Assembly (NCBI GenBank): GCA_011525915.1
Contig: WYBM01000069.1
Location: 62,001 to 126,000 of the forward strand
DNA from: Ardenticatenaceae bacterium
GTDB lineage: Bacteria > Chloroflexota > Anaerolineae > Promineifilales > Promineifilaceae
Reading direction: 5' to 3'
DNA: 64,000 bases
In this document: positions 24,932 to 34,866 of the stretch, in pieces
Layout: each line of letters starts with the position of its first letter
Position numbering within the stretch: position 1 is the stretch's first letter
Notes under the pieces: generated by a model
The model's database searches: none
What the model saw: only the letters and a program-made list of their open reading frames with translations
Told to the model about the DNA's origin: nothing
Position numbers and translations under genes: made by a program

Positions 24932-24937
24932 CTATAC
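24932..24937 (+). promoter_or_regulatory. -10 box for leaderless radical SAM mRNA
   Basis: TATACT lies 10 bp before the ATG at 24948, overlapping the upstream gene's stop and an in-frame ATG at 24927. Only a weak -35 (TTTAGC, 18-bp spacing) is present. Confidence 0.4.
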
Positions 24938-24947
24938 TCTGCACGCT

Positions 24948-26456
24948 ATGATTGTATTCTACAATCCACAATCTTCTGCTAACCGTAAGCCAATCCTGCC
25001 TATGTCCCTGTTGGCTGTCGGTGCCGTGCTGGAAGACCGGTACAATTACGAGATCGTCGACGGGAATTTGGAAGATGATCCCCTGGCAACGCTAGACCGC
25101 TGTCTGCAGACGGCGGGCGCCTTCCCGGTGCTGGCTGTTACCGTGATGCCTGGTCCCCAGTTACAGCAGGCCGTTCCCCTATGCCAGGAGTTAAAACGGC
25201 GGCATCCCCATCTTATCATCATTTGGGGTGGTTATTTCCCCACACAGCATTGGGACGTTTGCCTGCGGTCTGACTTTGTAGACTACGTTATTCGGGGGCA
25301 CGGTGAATATGCTTTCCGGCAGCTGCTGGACCTTTTAACGGGCCAGGCACTCCCCATTGCCATACCTGGCACACCCACGGTGGCTTTGCAATCTATCCCC
25401 GGCCTGGCGTATAAAGATGCCGACGGCCATCCCGTCAGCAACCCCCTGGCTCCCATTCCAGCACCCAAAAGTTTACCGCCCTGGAACTTTGACCGCGTGC
25501 CGGTAACCAGATATGTACGCCCCACGTTTTTGGGCAGCCGTACCCTGGGTTATCATTCGTCTTATGGCTGTCCGTTTTTCTGTAACTTTTGCGCAGTCGT
25601 GAATATGGTCAACGGCCGTTGGCTGCCGCAAACGGCCGCATACGTCGCCCATATTGCCCACACTTACCATGCGCGCTGGGGGGTTAATGCCATTGAGTTT
25701 TATGACAACAACTTCTTCACCCAGGAAGCACGTGTGGCTGAATTCAGCGAAAGGATCATGAATTTAAGCATTGCCTGGTGGGGTGAAGGGCGCATTGACA
25801 CCATGATGCATTATTCGGACCGCACCTGGGAACTCATGCGTGACGCCGGGCTGAAGATGGTCTTTCTGGGCGCCGAGTCTGGCAGTATGGAAACGCTCAA
25901 GCGCATGGACAAAGGCGGCCAGATGACACCGGAAAAGACGCTGGAGATGGTGCGCCGAATGAAGTCTTATGGCATCGTCCCTGAACTCTCTTTTGTCATG
26001 GGCAGCCCGCCTGACCCAGAAGCAGACGCCCAACAGACGATGGAGTTCATTCGCCAGGTAAAACATATCAATCCGGCGGCAGAGATTATTATGTACCTGT
26101 ATACGCCAGTACCGCTGGCCGGTGACCTGTACGATGAGGCCCAGTCAGAAGGGTTTGCCTTCCCAGCTACGCTTGAAGAATGGGTAGCCCCAGATTGGTT
26201 AAACTTTTCGCAGCGGCGCAGCCTGACCATGCCCTGGATCAAACGGCCGCTGCGCCAACAACTGCATGACTTCGAACGGGTACTCAATGCGTACTACCCC
26301 ACCTTTACCGATACAAAGCTGACCACGCTGCACCGCTCTATATTAAAATTTGTTTCTTCGTGGCGTTATCATACACGTATTTACCATTCCCCCATTGAAC
26401 TGCGGGCGCTCCATCGCCTGATCACCTACCAACGACCGGAAACTTCTGGGTTTTGA
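24948..26456 (+). CDS. Radical SAM enzyme with N-terminal B12-binding-like domain
   Basis: 502 residues. Residues 1-170 resemble a cobalamin-binding fold (LPMSLLAVGAVLED, then IIWGGYFPTQ) but lack the DxHxxG base-off motif. The radical SAM core carries the 4Fe-4S cysteines Cys208, Cys212 and Cys215 in YGCPFFCNFCAV. Such BchE/hopanoid-type proteins carry out methylations or ring-forming reactions; the substrate cannot be predicted. The gene is followed after 10 bp by an O-antigen-ligase-like gene and then a nucleotidyltransferase, suggesting lipid or glycan modification. Confidence 0.85.
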   Translation: MIVFYNPQSSANRKPILPMSLLAVGAVLEDRYNYEIVDGNLEDDPLATLDRCLQTAGAFPVLAVTVMPGPQLQQAVPLCQELKRRHPHLIIIWGGYFPTQHWDVCLRSDFVDYVIRGHGEYAFRQLLDLLTGQALPIAIPGTPTVALQSIPGLAYKDADGHPVSNPLAPIPAPKSLPPWNFDRVPVTRYVRPTFLGSRTLGYHSSYGCPFFCNFCAVVNMVNGRWLPQTAAYVAHIAHTYHARWGVNAIEFYDNNFFTQEARVAEFSERIMNLSIAWWGEGRIDTMMHYSDRTWELMRDAGLKMVFLGAESGSMETLKRMDKGGQMTPEKTLEMVRRMKSYGIVPELSFVMGSPPDPEADAQQTMEFIRQVKHINPAAEIIMYLYTPVPLAGDLYDEAQSEGFAFPATLEEWVAPDWLNFSQRRSLTMPWIKRPLRQQLHDFERVLNAYYPTFTDTKLTTLHRSILKFVSSWRYHTRIYHSPIELRALHRLITYQRPETSGF

Positions 26457-26466
26457 TAGGTAATGT

Positions 26467-27873
26467 ATGAATTCTCCTTCTTTAGACCAACCCACTGTCA
26501 CTGAGCCGGTTGCCGTACGTGAAGCGCGCGCCGCCGTTATCACGCAGAAACGCTGGTTAAGGGTTGGCAGCATTAGCGCCATATCATTGGTACACGGCAG
26601 CCAGGCTCTTTTGTTGTTCTTTTTGCTGCTGGCCCTGCTCAGCCACTCTAACGGCTGGCAGCAAGGGCCTTTCACCTGGGGAGCGCCAATGATCCCTGGT
26701 ATGCTCTGGCAAATTGGCCCGTTGAGCCTACTGCCTCTGTTACTGTTAGGCGGTTTGGTGGCCTTGTGGTGGACGGAGCGGTCACGGGCATCATGGTCTT
26801 GGGGGTCACTGCGCCTGACAGTGCCATTTCTGGGCATTACGCTGCTGATGCTGCCAGATATTGTGGGTATGCGGCTGGTCACGACCTTACTCATGCTAAC
26901 CCTTTTCTGGCTGGTTTACCTGGGCCTGATCAACCTCTGTGCAAAACGGGCATCATGGATAGGGTTTATCTTCGTTTTAGTGGCGGTAATTATCATTCAG
27001 GCCGGTGTGGGGATCATCCAATTTGGATTGCAGCATGATCTGGGGCTGACCTGGTTGGGCGAAATGGCGTTGGACCCCGCTCAAAGAGGCATCAGCGTGG
27101 TGATGAATGGTGACGCCCGCTGGCTGCGGGCTTATGGTCTGAACAGCCATCCCAACCGGCTGGGCTGGAAACTGGTCCTGCTGCTGTTGATGTTATGGCC
27201 CTACCGCACGGCCGTGGCTGGCTGGCGGCGAGGCATGGTTTGGGCAGCCCTTGGCGTGGGCCTGGCCGGACTGGTAGTGACATTATCACGGTCGGCATGG
27301 CTGGCTCTGGCGGTGGGCATAGGTGTCTATGGCTTAGCGGAGGGGCTCTCCTGGTGGCAGGGGGCGTCATGGCGGTGGCCCTCACGGGCATTTTTGGTGT
27401 TATCAGGCGTGTTGTCAGGCAGCCTGGGCCTGTTTGCTATCAATTACCGGCGTATCTTACATGCCCGGCTAACCAAGCCCACAACCGGCACAGAGCTCAT
27501 GCCCGTCTTTGAACGGGTACGTGACATCCATCTGTCCCGAGAATTGTTCCTGGCCAACCCCTGGCAAGGCGTGGGACTCGGCCGCTTTACCATAATGGCC
27601 ACCGAAATTAATCCGTTTGCCGGGCTTGTTCATGTGGTTCCCTTACTGGTGGGGGTGGAGTTGGGACTCATGGGCCTGGTTGGCTGGATGCTGATCCTGG
27701 TGGCACCCCTGGCGCGCCCTGATCTGCTGCGCCATTATGTCCCCCAAACGGCCGTGTGGCTGGCCATGTTCACCATTAGTATGCTGCAGCCAGAGCCGAC
27801 ACTTTTTACCATGCAGGGGGCGATCATGTTGGCAGTGGTGGCCGCCATGTGGTCTGTTATACCTGAACCCTGA
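26467..27873 (+). CDS. O-antigen ligase / polymerase-like membrane protein
   Basis: 468 residues with about ten membrane helices and a large outside loop near 320-370. The sequence LNSHPNRLGWKLVL and the Wzy_C-type stretch ending LANPWQGVGLGRF are typical of WaaL/Wzy-family glycan ligases. It would join or polymerise glycan on an undecaprenyl or lipid carrier at the outer face of the membrane. It begins 10 bp after the radical SAM gene, so they share an mRNA. No other glycan genes are adjacent except the following nucleotidyltransferase. Confidence 0.8.
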   Translation: MNSPSLDQPTVTEPVAVREARAAVITQKRWLRVGSISAISLVHGSQALLLFFLLLALLSHSNGWQQGPFTWGAPMIPGMLWQIGPLSLLPLLLLGGLVALWWTERSRASWSWGSLRLTVPFLGITLLMLPDIVGMRLVTTLLMLTLFWLVYLGLINLCAKRASWIGFIFVLVAVIIIQAGVGIIQFGLQHDLGLTWLGEMALDPAQRGISVVMNGDARWLRAYGLNSHPNRLGWKLVLLLLMLWPYRTAVAGWRRGMVWAALGVGLAGLVVTLSRSAWLALAVGIGVYGLAEGLSWWQGASWRWPSRAFLVLSGVLSGSLGLFAINYRRILHARLTKPTTGTELMPVFERVRDIHLSRELFLANPWQGVGLGRFTIMATEINPFAGLVHVVPLLVGVELGLMGLVGWMLILVAPLARPDLLRHYVPQTAVWLAMFTISMLQPEPTLFTMQGAIMLAVVAAMWSVIPEP

Positions 27874-27952
27874 TTCATCAACCCCATCCGCTGAGCCGGG
27901 TGGAGCATAACAACTGCGGCTATAAATACCGGTTACTGATCAGAGGAGTGAA

Positions 27953-28936
27953 ATGATGATAACACCTTTACCAAACTGGCAGGTAGAGCGCGTGTTGTCG
28001 CCAGCGGCGCTGACACCGTTGGAAATAGCTGCCTGGCGGGCGGTTGCTTATGTAGACGTGTTTGACTATCCGTTGACGGCCAGGGAAATTCACCGCTACC
28101 TGGAAAACGTCACGGCAACCGTGGCCGAAGTGGAAGAAGTGCTGGCCAACGGCCGTCTTCTGCCACATTATCTGGCCCATATCGGTCCTTATTACACGCT
28201 GGCCGGCCGTGAAAGCACGGTCGCCGTGCGCGAAGCGCGCGCTACCGTCGCCCGCCGTCTATGGCCGGCAGCGCAGCATTATGGCCGGCTGATAGCCAGC
28301 CTGCCTTTTGTGCGTATGGTGGCCGTGACCGGCTCGTTGGCCATGAACAACGCCGACGAAGGGGCTGATATTGATTACCTGATCGTGGCCCGCAACGGCC
28401 GTGTCTGGCTCAGCCGCGCTTTTGCCATTGCCATTGTGCGCCTGGCTGAGCACCGTGGTACCTCGTTATGCCCCAACTACATCCTGGCTGAACGCGCTCT
28501 GGAATTCCCTGACCATAATTTATATACAGCGCACGAAGTTGCCCAAATGATCCCCTTGTCTGGCCTGGAGATTTATAGGCAGGTACGTCAGATCAATAAC
28601 TGGACGGATGTGTTTTTACCCAATGCCACTGGACTGCCCCATCAGGTAACAAACGGCCGTGTCCCGCATCATTATCTGCGCTGCCTGGCCGAGCTTCCCC
28701 TGCGCACACCCGTTGGCCACTGGCTGGAAACATGGGAAATGCGCCGCAAAATCCACAAATTCCAACAACACCCAAACATCAGCGAAGCCGCCTTCTCGCC
28801 AGACTGGTGCAAAGGGCACTTTGATACACACAAACAATATGCTCTTACGGCTTACCAGGCCCGCCTGCACCAGCCCCCCACCCACAGCGCTGACCACACC
28901 ACACACTTGCCTGACAGCCTGGCCAAACACCAGTAA
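27953..28936 (+). CDS. Nucleotidyltransferase-fold protein
   Basis: 327 residues. The motif VTGSLAMNNADEGADIDYL (near 125) has the GS and DxD pattern of the polymerase-beta-type nucleotidyltransferase fold. The N-terminal ~90 residues look like a winged helix (DVFDYPLTAREIHRYL). The C-terminus is a Pro/His/Thr-rich tail. GAGGAG precedes adjacent ATGs at 27953 and 27956. The substrate is unknown. TATAAA at 27920 may provide a separate promoter, but the direction and spacing fit an operon with the ligase. Confidence 0.75.
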   Translation: MMITPLPNWQVERVLSPAALTPLEIAAWRAVAYVDVFDYPLTAREIHRYLENVTATVAEVEEVLANGRLLPHYLAHIGPYYTLAGRESTVAVREARATVARRLWPAAQHYGRLIASLPFVRMVAVTGSLAMNNADEGADIDYLIVARNGRVWLSRAFAIAIVRLAEHRGTSLCPNYILAERALEFPDHNLYTAHEVAQMIPLSGLEIYRQVRQINNWTDVFLPNATGLPHQVTNGRVPHHYLRCLAELPLRTPVGHWLETWEMRRKIHKFQQHPNISEAAFSPDWCKGHFDTHKQYALTAYQARLHQPPTHSADHTTHLPDSLAKHQ

Positions 28937-29022
28937 TCAGAAATCAGTCATCAGTTTTCAGTAGACTATTTCCAAAGATAGGCCAGCACTGAAAACTGTA
29001 CACTGATCACTGAAAACTGATA
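28932..29022. repeat. Dispersed ACTGA/TCAGT intergenic repeat
   Basis: ATCAGTTTTCAGT near 28951 and ACTGAAAACTGAT near 29008 are perfect inverse copies of 13 bp, with a further ACTGAAAACTG between them. It lies between the convergent nucleotidyltransferase and metH genes and may act as a two-way terminator. Confidence 0.7.
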
Positions 29023-32000
29023 CTAGGCTTCATACCCCAAATTGGGCGCCAGCCATCGTTCTGTAATGTCCACAGGCTGTCCCTTGCGTTGGGCATAATC
29101 GGCCACCTGATCCGGGTTAATACGGCCGAGACCAAAGTAAGCCGCTTGGGGGTGGGAAAAATAGTAGCCGGACACGGCCGCGGCCGGCCACATGGCAAAA
29201 CTTTCAGTCAGAGAAACGCCGGTGCGGCCAGGGGCATCCAGCACACGGAATAAAGTGCCTTTTTCTGTATGGTCAGGGCAGGCAGGGTAACCAGGAGCAG
29301 GCCTGATGCCCTGGTACTTTTCAGCAATGAGTCCTTCGTTGTCCAGGGATTCTTCGGCGGCATACCCCCAATATTCACGGCGCACACATTGGTGCAGCAG
29401 CTCGGCAAACGCTTCCGCCAGCCTGTCAGCCAAGGCCTTCAAGAGGATGGCGTTGTAATCATCGTGAACAGTTTCAAATTCGGCCACTTTCTGGGCCAAC
29501 CCTACCCCGGCCGTCACTACAAACATGCCCAGATAGTCGTCTAAACCTGTTTCCTGGGGGGCAATAAAATCGGCCAGGCACATATTGGGCCGGCCCGGTG
29601 GTTTTTCCATTTGCTGCCGTAAGAAGTGAACCTTTGTTAGCTCTTTTGCCTCTTTGCTGCTTGACGCTGTTGCCTCAAAAACCACAACATCATCACCCAC
29701 ACTGGCCGCCGGAAAAATGCCCACGGCCGCTTTTGCTGTCAGCCACTTCTCAGCAATGAGCGTATCTAGCATGGTCTGGGCGTCCACATACAGCTGGCGC
29801 GCCGATTCGCCCACAACAGGGTCTTCTAAAATGCGTGGGAATGAGCCCACCAATTCCCATGTTTTAAAGAAGGGGGTCCAATCAATGTAGGTACGAATGT
29901 GGTTCAGGTCAAAGTCATCCCATGATTGGACGCCACGGAAGCGCGGCCGGGGCGGCGTATAACGGGCCCAATCGGTCTGGAACTTGTTGGCGCGGGCGTC
30001 AGCAATGGGAATGAGGCGAGTACGTTCACGCCGGTTGCCGTGTTGTTTGCGAAGCATGCCATACTCCGCTTTGACCTCGGCCAGGAAACCCGTTTTGGCG
30101 TCTCCTAGCAGCTGCGAAGCGACGCCCACAGCCCGGGAGGCATCTAACACATGGATGGTAGGACCGCTCAGGTACTCCGGCTCAATCTTTACGGCCGTAT
30201 GAATTTTGCTTGTGGTTGCCCCGCCAATCAATAATGGAAGCTCCATCTCTTGCCGTGTCATCTCGCGGGCCACATGGCGCATCTCTTCCAGGGAAGGTGT
30301 GATCAGGCCGCTAAGACCGATGATGTCCGCCTTCACGTCATGCGCCGTCTGCAAAATCTTCTCAGCCGGAACCATCACGCCTAAATCTATCACCTCATAG
30401 CCGTTACATTGCAGAACCACACCTACAATGTTCTTGCCGATGTCGTGTACATCACCTTTGACAGTGGCCATGACAATACGGCCATTGCTCTGCTCAGTCA
30501 GCCCCAGCGCCACCTTTTCTGCCTCAATAAACGGCACCAGGTAAGCGACCGCTTGTTTCATGACTCGGGCCGATTTAACAACCTGTGGTAAAAACATCTT
30601 GCCGGCGCCAAACAAGTCACCGACAACGTTCATGCCTGCCATCAACGGCCCTTCGATCACATCCAACGGCCGTGCCGCCGCCTGCCGCGCTTCTTCCGTA
30701 TCCTCAATAATGTAGTCGGTGATACCTTTCACCAACGCATGTGCCAGCCGCTCGTTCACGGGGGCTCCACGCCAGGCCAGGTCTACCTGCTTTTCCTTGC
30801 CCGCACCGCGCACACCGTCGGCAAACTCTACCAGCCGTTCCGTAGCATCCGGGCGGCGGTTAAACAACACATCTTCCACACGTTCCAGCAGCGGCTTGGG
30901 CACTTCTTCGTACACTTCCAGCTGCCCGGCATTGACAATGCCCATGTCCATGCCCGCCTGTACGGCATGGTACAAAAAGGCAGCATGGATCGCTTCACGT
31001 ACCACATCATTGCCGCGGAAGCTGAAGGAAATATTGCTGACGCCGCCGCTGACATGCGTATACGGCAGGTTTTGTTTGATCCATTGGGTAGCCTCAATGA
31101 AGGCCCGGCCATATTCGTTGTGTTCCTCGAGCCCGGTGGCAATGGCAAAAATGTTGGGGTCAAAGATGATGTCTTCAGGCGGGACTTTGGCCTTTTCTGT
31201 TAACACCCGGTAGGCACGCTGGCAAATGTTGATCTTACGCTCATACGTATCTGCCTGCCCTTCCTCGTCAAAAGCCATCACGATCACAGCGGCGCCGTAG
31301 CGCCGCGCCAGCTTCGCCTGGCGGATAAACTCGGCTTCCCCCTCTTTCATGCTGATAGAGTTGACCACACATTTGCCCTGGGCACACTTTAACCCAGCTT
31401 CAATGACGCTCCATTTGGAGGAGTCAATGACCAGGGGCACGCGGGAAATATCTGGTTCGGCGGCGATCAGGTTAAGGAAACGAGGCATAGCCGCTTCGGC
31501 ATCGAGCATGCCTTCATCCATATTGATGTCAATCATCTGAGCGCCATTTTCTACCTGATCACGCGCGACGCTCAGGGCGTCATCATAATGCCCATTGAGA
31601 ATGAGGCGGGCAAAGCGGCGTGAGCCGGTGACGTTGGTGCGTTCACCAATGTTCACAAAGTTAAGTTCAGGGGTCAGGGTCAGTGGTTCCAACCCACTCA
31701 AACGCAAACGTTTTTCGCGTTTTGGCCGTGGGCGTGGGGCCAGCCCCTCTACAGCCTGGGCAAAGGCTTTGATAAAGGCCGGGGTCGTGCCACAACACCC
31801 ACCCACAATGTTCAGGAACCCTTCTACGGCCAGTTGGCGCAGTACGGGTGTCATCTCTTCAATGGTTTCGGCAAAGCCGCCAAAGCCATCGGGCAGCCCG
31901 GCATTGGGGTAGAAGCTGATATAGGTGTCAGCCATGGCGGCAATGCTGGTGAGGTACGGCCGTAATGCACCCGGCCCAAAGCTGCAGTTCATGCCTACGA

Positions 32001-32724
32001 TCAAGGGGTCGGCGTGGCGGATAGAGGTATACCACGCTTCCATCGTCTGCCCGGAGAGGGTACGGCCGCTGGCATCGGTAATGGTGCCGGAGATCATGAG
32101 CGGCAGTTCCATCCCCTTTTCTGCAAAAACGTTTTGCACGCCAAAGATGGCGGCTTTGGCATTAAGCGTGTCAAAGATCGTCTCAATGAGCAAAATATCG
32201 GCGCCGCCGTCGATCAGGCCGCGGGCCGCTTCGGCATACGCTTCGGCTACCTGATCAAACGTTACGGCCCGGTAACCAGGGTCATTGACGTCTGGCGAAA
32301 GCGAGAGGGTACGGTTGAGCGGGCCCAGCGAGCCGGCCACAAATTTCGGACGGTGGCGCTCTGAGCCAGAAGCAAATGCATCGCAGGCATCACGGGCGAT
32401 ACGTGCAGCTTCCCGATTAATGTCATAAACATACGCTTGCAGTTGATATTCAGCCTGGGAAAACAGGTTGCCGTTGAAGGTGTTGGTGGTGACGATATCG
32501 GCGCCGGCTTCCAGGTAAGCGGTGTGGATAGCATGGATGATGTCTGGGCGTGTCAGGTTGAGGATTTCATTGTTGCCTTTGACATCTTGCGGGTGGCTGG
32601 CAAACTGCGCGCCCCGATACCCGGCTTCGTCAAGCTGGTACGTTTGAATGAGCGAACCCATGGCCCCATCAATGACGAGGATGCGTTCTTGTAATTGTTG
32701 TTTGAGTAATTCTGTTCGGTTCAT
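29023..32724 (-). CDS. metH: Cobalamin-dependent methionine synthase
   Basis: 1233 residues, the full four-module enzyme. The homocysteine domain holds zinc cysteines in GMNCSFG and IVGGCCGTTP. The methyltetrahydrofolate domain follows (FVNIGERTNVTGS, then MIDINMDEGMLD). The cobalamin domain has the base-off motif DVHDIGKNIVGVV, and the C-terminal reactivation domain binds S-adenosylmethionine. It makes methionine from homocysteine. AGGAAA precedes the ATG. No cobalamin riboswitch was seen in the short upstream gap; the small DUF4259 gene lies 20 bp upstream on the same strand. Confidence 0.97.
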   Translation of the reverse strand: MNRTELLKQQLQERILVIDGAMGSLIQTYQLDEAGYRGAQFASHPQDVKGNNEILNLTRPDIIHAIHTAYLEAGADIVTTNTFNGNLFSQAEYQLQAYVYDINREAARIARDACDAFASGSERHRPKFVAGSLGPLNRTLSLSPDVNDPGYRAVTFDQVAEAYAEAARGLIDGGADILLIETIFDTLNAKAAIFGVQNVFAEKGMELPLMISGTITDASGRTLSGQTMEAWYTSIRHADPLIVGMNCSFGPGALRPYLTSIAAMADTYISFYPNAGLPDGFGGFAETIEEMTPVLRQLAVEGFLNIVGGCCGTTPAFIKAFAQAVEGLAPRPRPKREKRLRLSGLEPLTLTPELNFVNIGERTNVTGSRRFARLILNGHYDDALSVARDQVENGAQMIDINMDEGMLDAEAAMPRFLNLIAAEPDISRVPLVIDSSKWSVIEAGLKCAQGKCVVNSISMKEGEAEFIRQAKLARRYGAAVIVMAFDEEGQADTYERKINICQRAYRVLTEKAKVPPEDIIFDPNIFAIATGLEEHNEYGRAFIEATQWIKQNLPYTHVSGGVSNISFSFRGNDVVREAIHAAFLYHAVQAGMDMGIVNAGQLEVYEEVPKPLLERVEDVLFNRRPDATERLVEFADGVRGAGKEKQVDLAWRGAPVNERLAHALVKGITDYIIEDTEEARQAAARPLDVIEGPLMAGMNVVGDLFGAGKMFLPQVVKSARVMKQAVAYLVPFIEAEKVALGLTEQSNGRIVMATVKGDVHDIGKNIVGVVLQCNGYEVIDLGVMVPAEKILQTAHDVKADIIGLSGLITPSLEEMRHVAREMTRQEMELPLLIGGATTSKIHTAVKIEPEYLSGPTIHVLDASRAVGVASQLLGDAKTGFLAEVKAEYGMLRKQHGNRRERTRLIPIADARANKFQTDWARYTPPRPRFRGVQSWDDFDLNHIRTYIDWTPFFKTWELVGSFPRILEDPVVGESARQLYVDAQTMLDTLIAEKWLTAKAAVGIFPAASVGDDVVVFEATASSSKEAKELTKVHFLRQQMEKPPGRPNMCLADFIAPQETGLDDYLGMFVVTAGVGLAQKVAEFETVHDDYNAILLKALADRLAEAFAELLHQCVRREYWGYAAEESLDNEGLIAEKYQGIRPAPGYPACPDHTEKGTLFRVLDAPGRTGVSLTESFAMWPAAAVSGYYFSHPQAAYFGLGRINPDQVADYAQRKGQPVDITERWLAPNLGYEA

Positions 32725-32744
32725 AAGTTTCCTGGTAGGGTGCT

Positions 32745-33158
32745 TTATGGTTTGGCGTTTTCCAATCTTGTTTGCAGCTCAGCCACGACCGTGTCCCATA
32801 ACACATAATCTTTCGTTTTGGCCCACAGCTCCTTCAGTTCAGAATCAGCCCGCACGCGGGCCACGGCCGTCTGTGCCATATGCACATACGCCGGCTTCAC
32901 CTGGATGGGGCTGTTGGTTGTTACCCAATCTGTTACCTCATGGGGCAGGTCGGCAGCGGGGAATCCCAAAGCCGCCGCTATACATTCGGCAGCAGCCAGC
33001 ACTTCGCGGGCTTCCTCTACGTCTAATTGATCAACGGCCTGCATAGCGGCGATGCCCGCTAACGTGCGGTCAATCAGACGGAAATCATTGACGGCAAAGT
33101 CATGCAGCCAATCTACCGCTATAGCATTCTCAAAACTACCAATACCCCAGATGTCCAT
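32745..33158 (-). CDS. DUF4259-family protein
   Basis: 137 residues. The start MDIWGIGSFENAIAVDWL is the typical opening of DUF4259 proteins; the rest is helical (EAREVLAAAECIAAALG). Function unknown. It stops 20 bp before metH on the same strand, so the two may be co-transcribed. A hairpin with T5 on the minus strand lies 24 bp upstream and isolates it from earlier transcripts. Confidence 0.75.
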   Translation of the reverse strand: MDIWGIGSFENAIAVDWLHDFAVNDFRLIDRTLAGIAAMQAVDQLDVEEAREVLAAAECIAAALGFPAADLPHEVTDWVTTNSPIQVKPAYVHMAQTAVARVRADSELKELWAKTKDYVLWDTVVAELQTRLENAKP

Positions 33159-33181
33159 AAAAACACCACGATGTAAAAAGT

Positions 33182-33205
33182 AAAAAGCCTCTCATGATGA
33201 GAGGC
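33182..33205 (-). terminator. Terminator-like hairpin upstream of the DUF4259 gene
   Basis: GCCTCTCA and TGAGAGGC form a perfect 8-bp stem with a 3-nt loop, followed on the minus strand by T5. As it precedes a gene on the same strand it could also be an attenuator. Confidence 0.6.
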
Positions 33206-33576
33206 CATTTTTAGTATAGGTGGTCTCTCATCTTCCAAGCCTGCCTGGCTTGCCGGAATTGGCACCTACCTTAGTCATCAGTTTGCTGGTCTTGGCTGCT
33301 GCTTACCGGTAACTGATTACTGAAAGGTTGCCGAGGCTTCATCGGGCCGGTCCCTCTGCCTCTCTGGATGAGTGTCAAATTTGTGCAGTTGTCAGGTAGA
33401 AGTTTATATCGGGGCGGCATAAGTGTCAAATCTACCAGCTGCCGTTGTTTAGCCGGAACCAGTCCATCCGCCAGGCCTGATTTAACATTTAGCAGCAACT
33501 CGTGGGCTTGTCATTCGTACAAACGTTTACTACCATACTACAAGCGACGATAAAAGTAATGTTTACGAGACAGTCC
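33206..33576. other. Intergenic region with direct repeats, no convincing gene
   Basis: About 370 bp between divergent genes. It holds a short ACTGA/TCAGT-type stretch (33271-33330) and two copies of AGTGTCAAAT about 50 bp apart (near 33370 and 33420), each followed by a CAG(T/C)TG-like word. Small ORFs on both strands have no recognisable features. The repeats could be a relic of a mobile element end, but no transposase is present. Confidence 0.4.
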
Positions 33577-34854
33577 ATGAGTGAACGCTTTCCACCGCCA
33601 GGTTACATACAAACAGACACGGCCGTGCCCGGCATTGAGGTCTGGATGCCCCGGCCGCCGGATGAGAAACATCAGGCAGTGGTTGAATTCCACTGCCCTC
33701 AGTGTGACGCCGCCACCGCTTACAGCACCGATGATGGGGGCCTGACCTGTACCTACTGCGGCTACTACGAAGCCCCGCAAACGGAAGTTGTAGGCAAAGG
33801 GGCGCAAGAGTTTGAATTCACCGTGGCCACTATGCAGCGAGTAGCGCAGGGCTGGGGCATCGAACGTCATGAATTGGCGTGCAACCGCTGTAATGCCCAT
33901 GTCACCCTCTCCACAGACATGTTGACACACGTCTGCCCCTTTTGCCATTCCAACCAGGTGGTCCAGGTAAAAGCGCCGCAAGACGTGCTGCGCCCGCGCT
34001 TCCTGGTGCCGTTTCAGGTGGATGTGAACACCGTCCGGGCGCAAACGGCCGTCTGGATGGGCAGCAGCTGGCTGCTGCCCAAAGACCTGCAGCGGCTGGC
34101 CCGGGGCACAGAATTCACCCCCATCTATATCCCGGCCTGGACGTTTGACGCTAAAACCCGCGCTACCTGGAAAGCGGAGGTCGCCCACACCAAAACCCGC
34201 ACCACCGGCTTCGGCAAAAATCGGCGCACGCATACGTATACCGAATGGCGCTGGGAATCAGGCCAGGCCAGCCAGACCTTTGATGATCTGCTCGTCAACG
34301 GGGCCAGCAACCTCAGCCCTGTGCTGCTCAACCAGGTACGCCGTTTTAATTTGCAGGCGCTGGTGGCCTACGCTCCCAGTTACCTGGCAGGCATCCAGGC
34401 CCAGGCGTATGACGTACCGCTGGATACGGCCTGGGAACAAGCGCGCCGGGCCATGCGCACCCAGACAAAAGAGGCGTGCCAGCGCCAGGCCAGTTCGCGG
34501 CGGATGCGCAACTTTAGCATGAACCTGGACTTCAGCGCTGAAAGCTGGCGTTATATGCTGCTGCCTCTGTACATCGCCGTTTACCATTATAACAACCAGC
34601 CCTTTCAAATCCTGGCAAACGGGCAGACAGGGCAGGTGGTCGGGCAGCGCCCGGCAGACTGGCGAAAGATCGCCCTGGTGATCGGCGGGGTCATGTTACC
34701 GGCTGTGTTTGTGGCCATTTTGGCTGCCTGGCTGCTGGCCGCCGGCAACGAAGATGGCCATACGGTGTTGTTTGTGGCCTTTGGGCTGGCGGCGGCGGCG
34801 CTGGCTTTTGCCGGGGTGACGGCAACGCGGGCGATGAAAATGGATGACATCTGA
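33577..34854 (+). CDS. Zinc-ribbon membrane protein, first of a related pair
   Basis: 425 residues. Two CxxC zinc ribbons lie at the N-terminus (HCPQCDAA with TCTYCGYY, then ACNRCNAH with VCPFCHSN). A long soluble domain with FTPIYIPAWTFDAKTRATW follows, then two membrane helices near the C-terminus behind a NGQTGQVVGQRPADW segment. The start is uncertain: ATGs at 33559 and 33577 are in frame and neither has a good Shine-Dalgarno. The next gene has the same architecture. Function unknown. Confidence 0.75.
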   Translation: MSERFPPPGYIQTDTAVPGIEVWMPRPPDEKHQAVVEFHCPQCDAATAYSTDDGGLTCTYCGYYEAPQTEVVGKGAQEFEFTVATMQRVAQGWGIERHELACNRCNAHVTLSTDMLTHVCPFCHSNQVVQVKAPQDVLRPRFLVPFQVDVNTVRAQTAVWMGSSWLLPKDLQRLARGTEFTPIYIPAWTFDAKTRATWKAEVAHTKTRTTGFGKNRRTHTYTEWRWESGQASQTFDDLLVNGASNLSPVLLNQVRRFNLQALVAYAPSYLAGIQAQAYDVPLDTAWEQARRAMRTQTKEACQRQASSRRMRNFSMNLDFSAESWRYMLLPLYIAVYHYNNQPFQILANGQTGQVVGQRPADWRKIALVIGGVMLPAVFVAILAAWLLAAGNEDGHTVLFVAFGLAAAALAFAGVTATRAMKMDDI

Positions 34855-34866
34855 GGGGGCTGATCG

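Noticed and set aside
33271..33498. 75-codon minus-strand frame in the 33.2-33.6 kb gap
   Set aside because: It crosses a dispersed repeat, has no start signals and no family resemblance.
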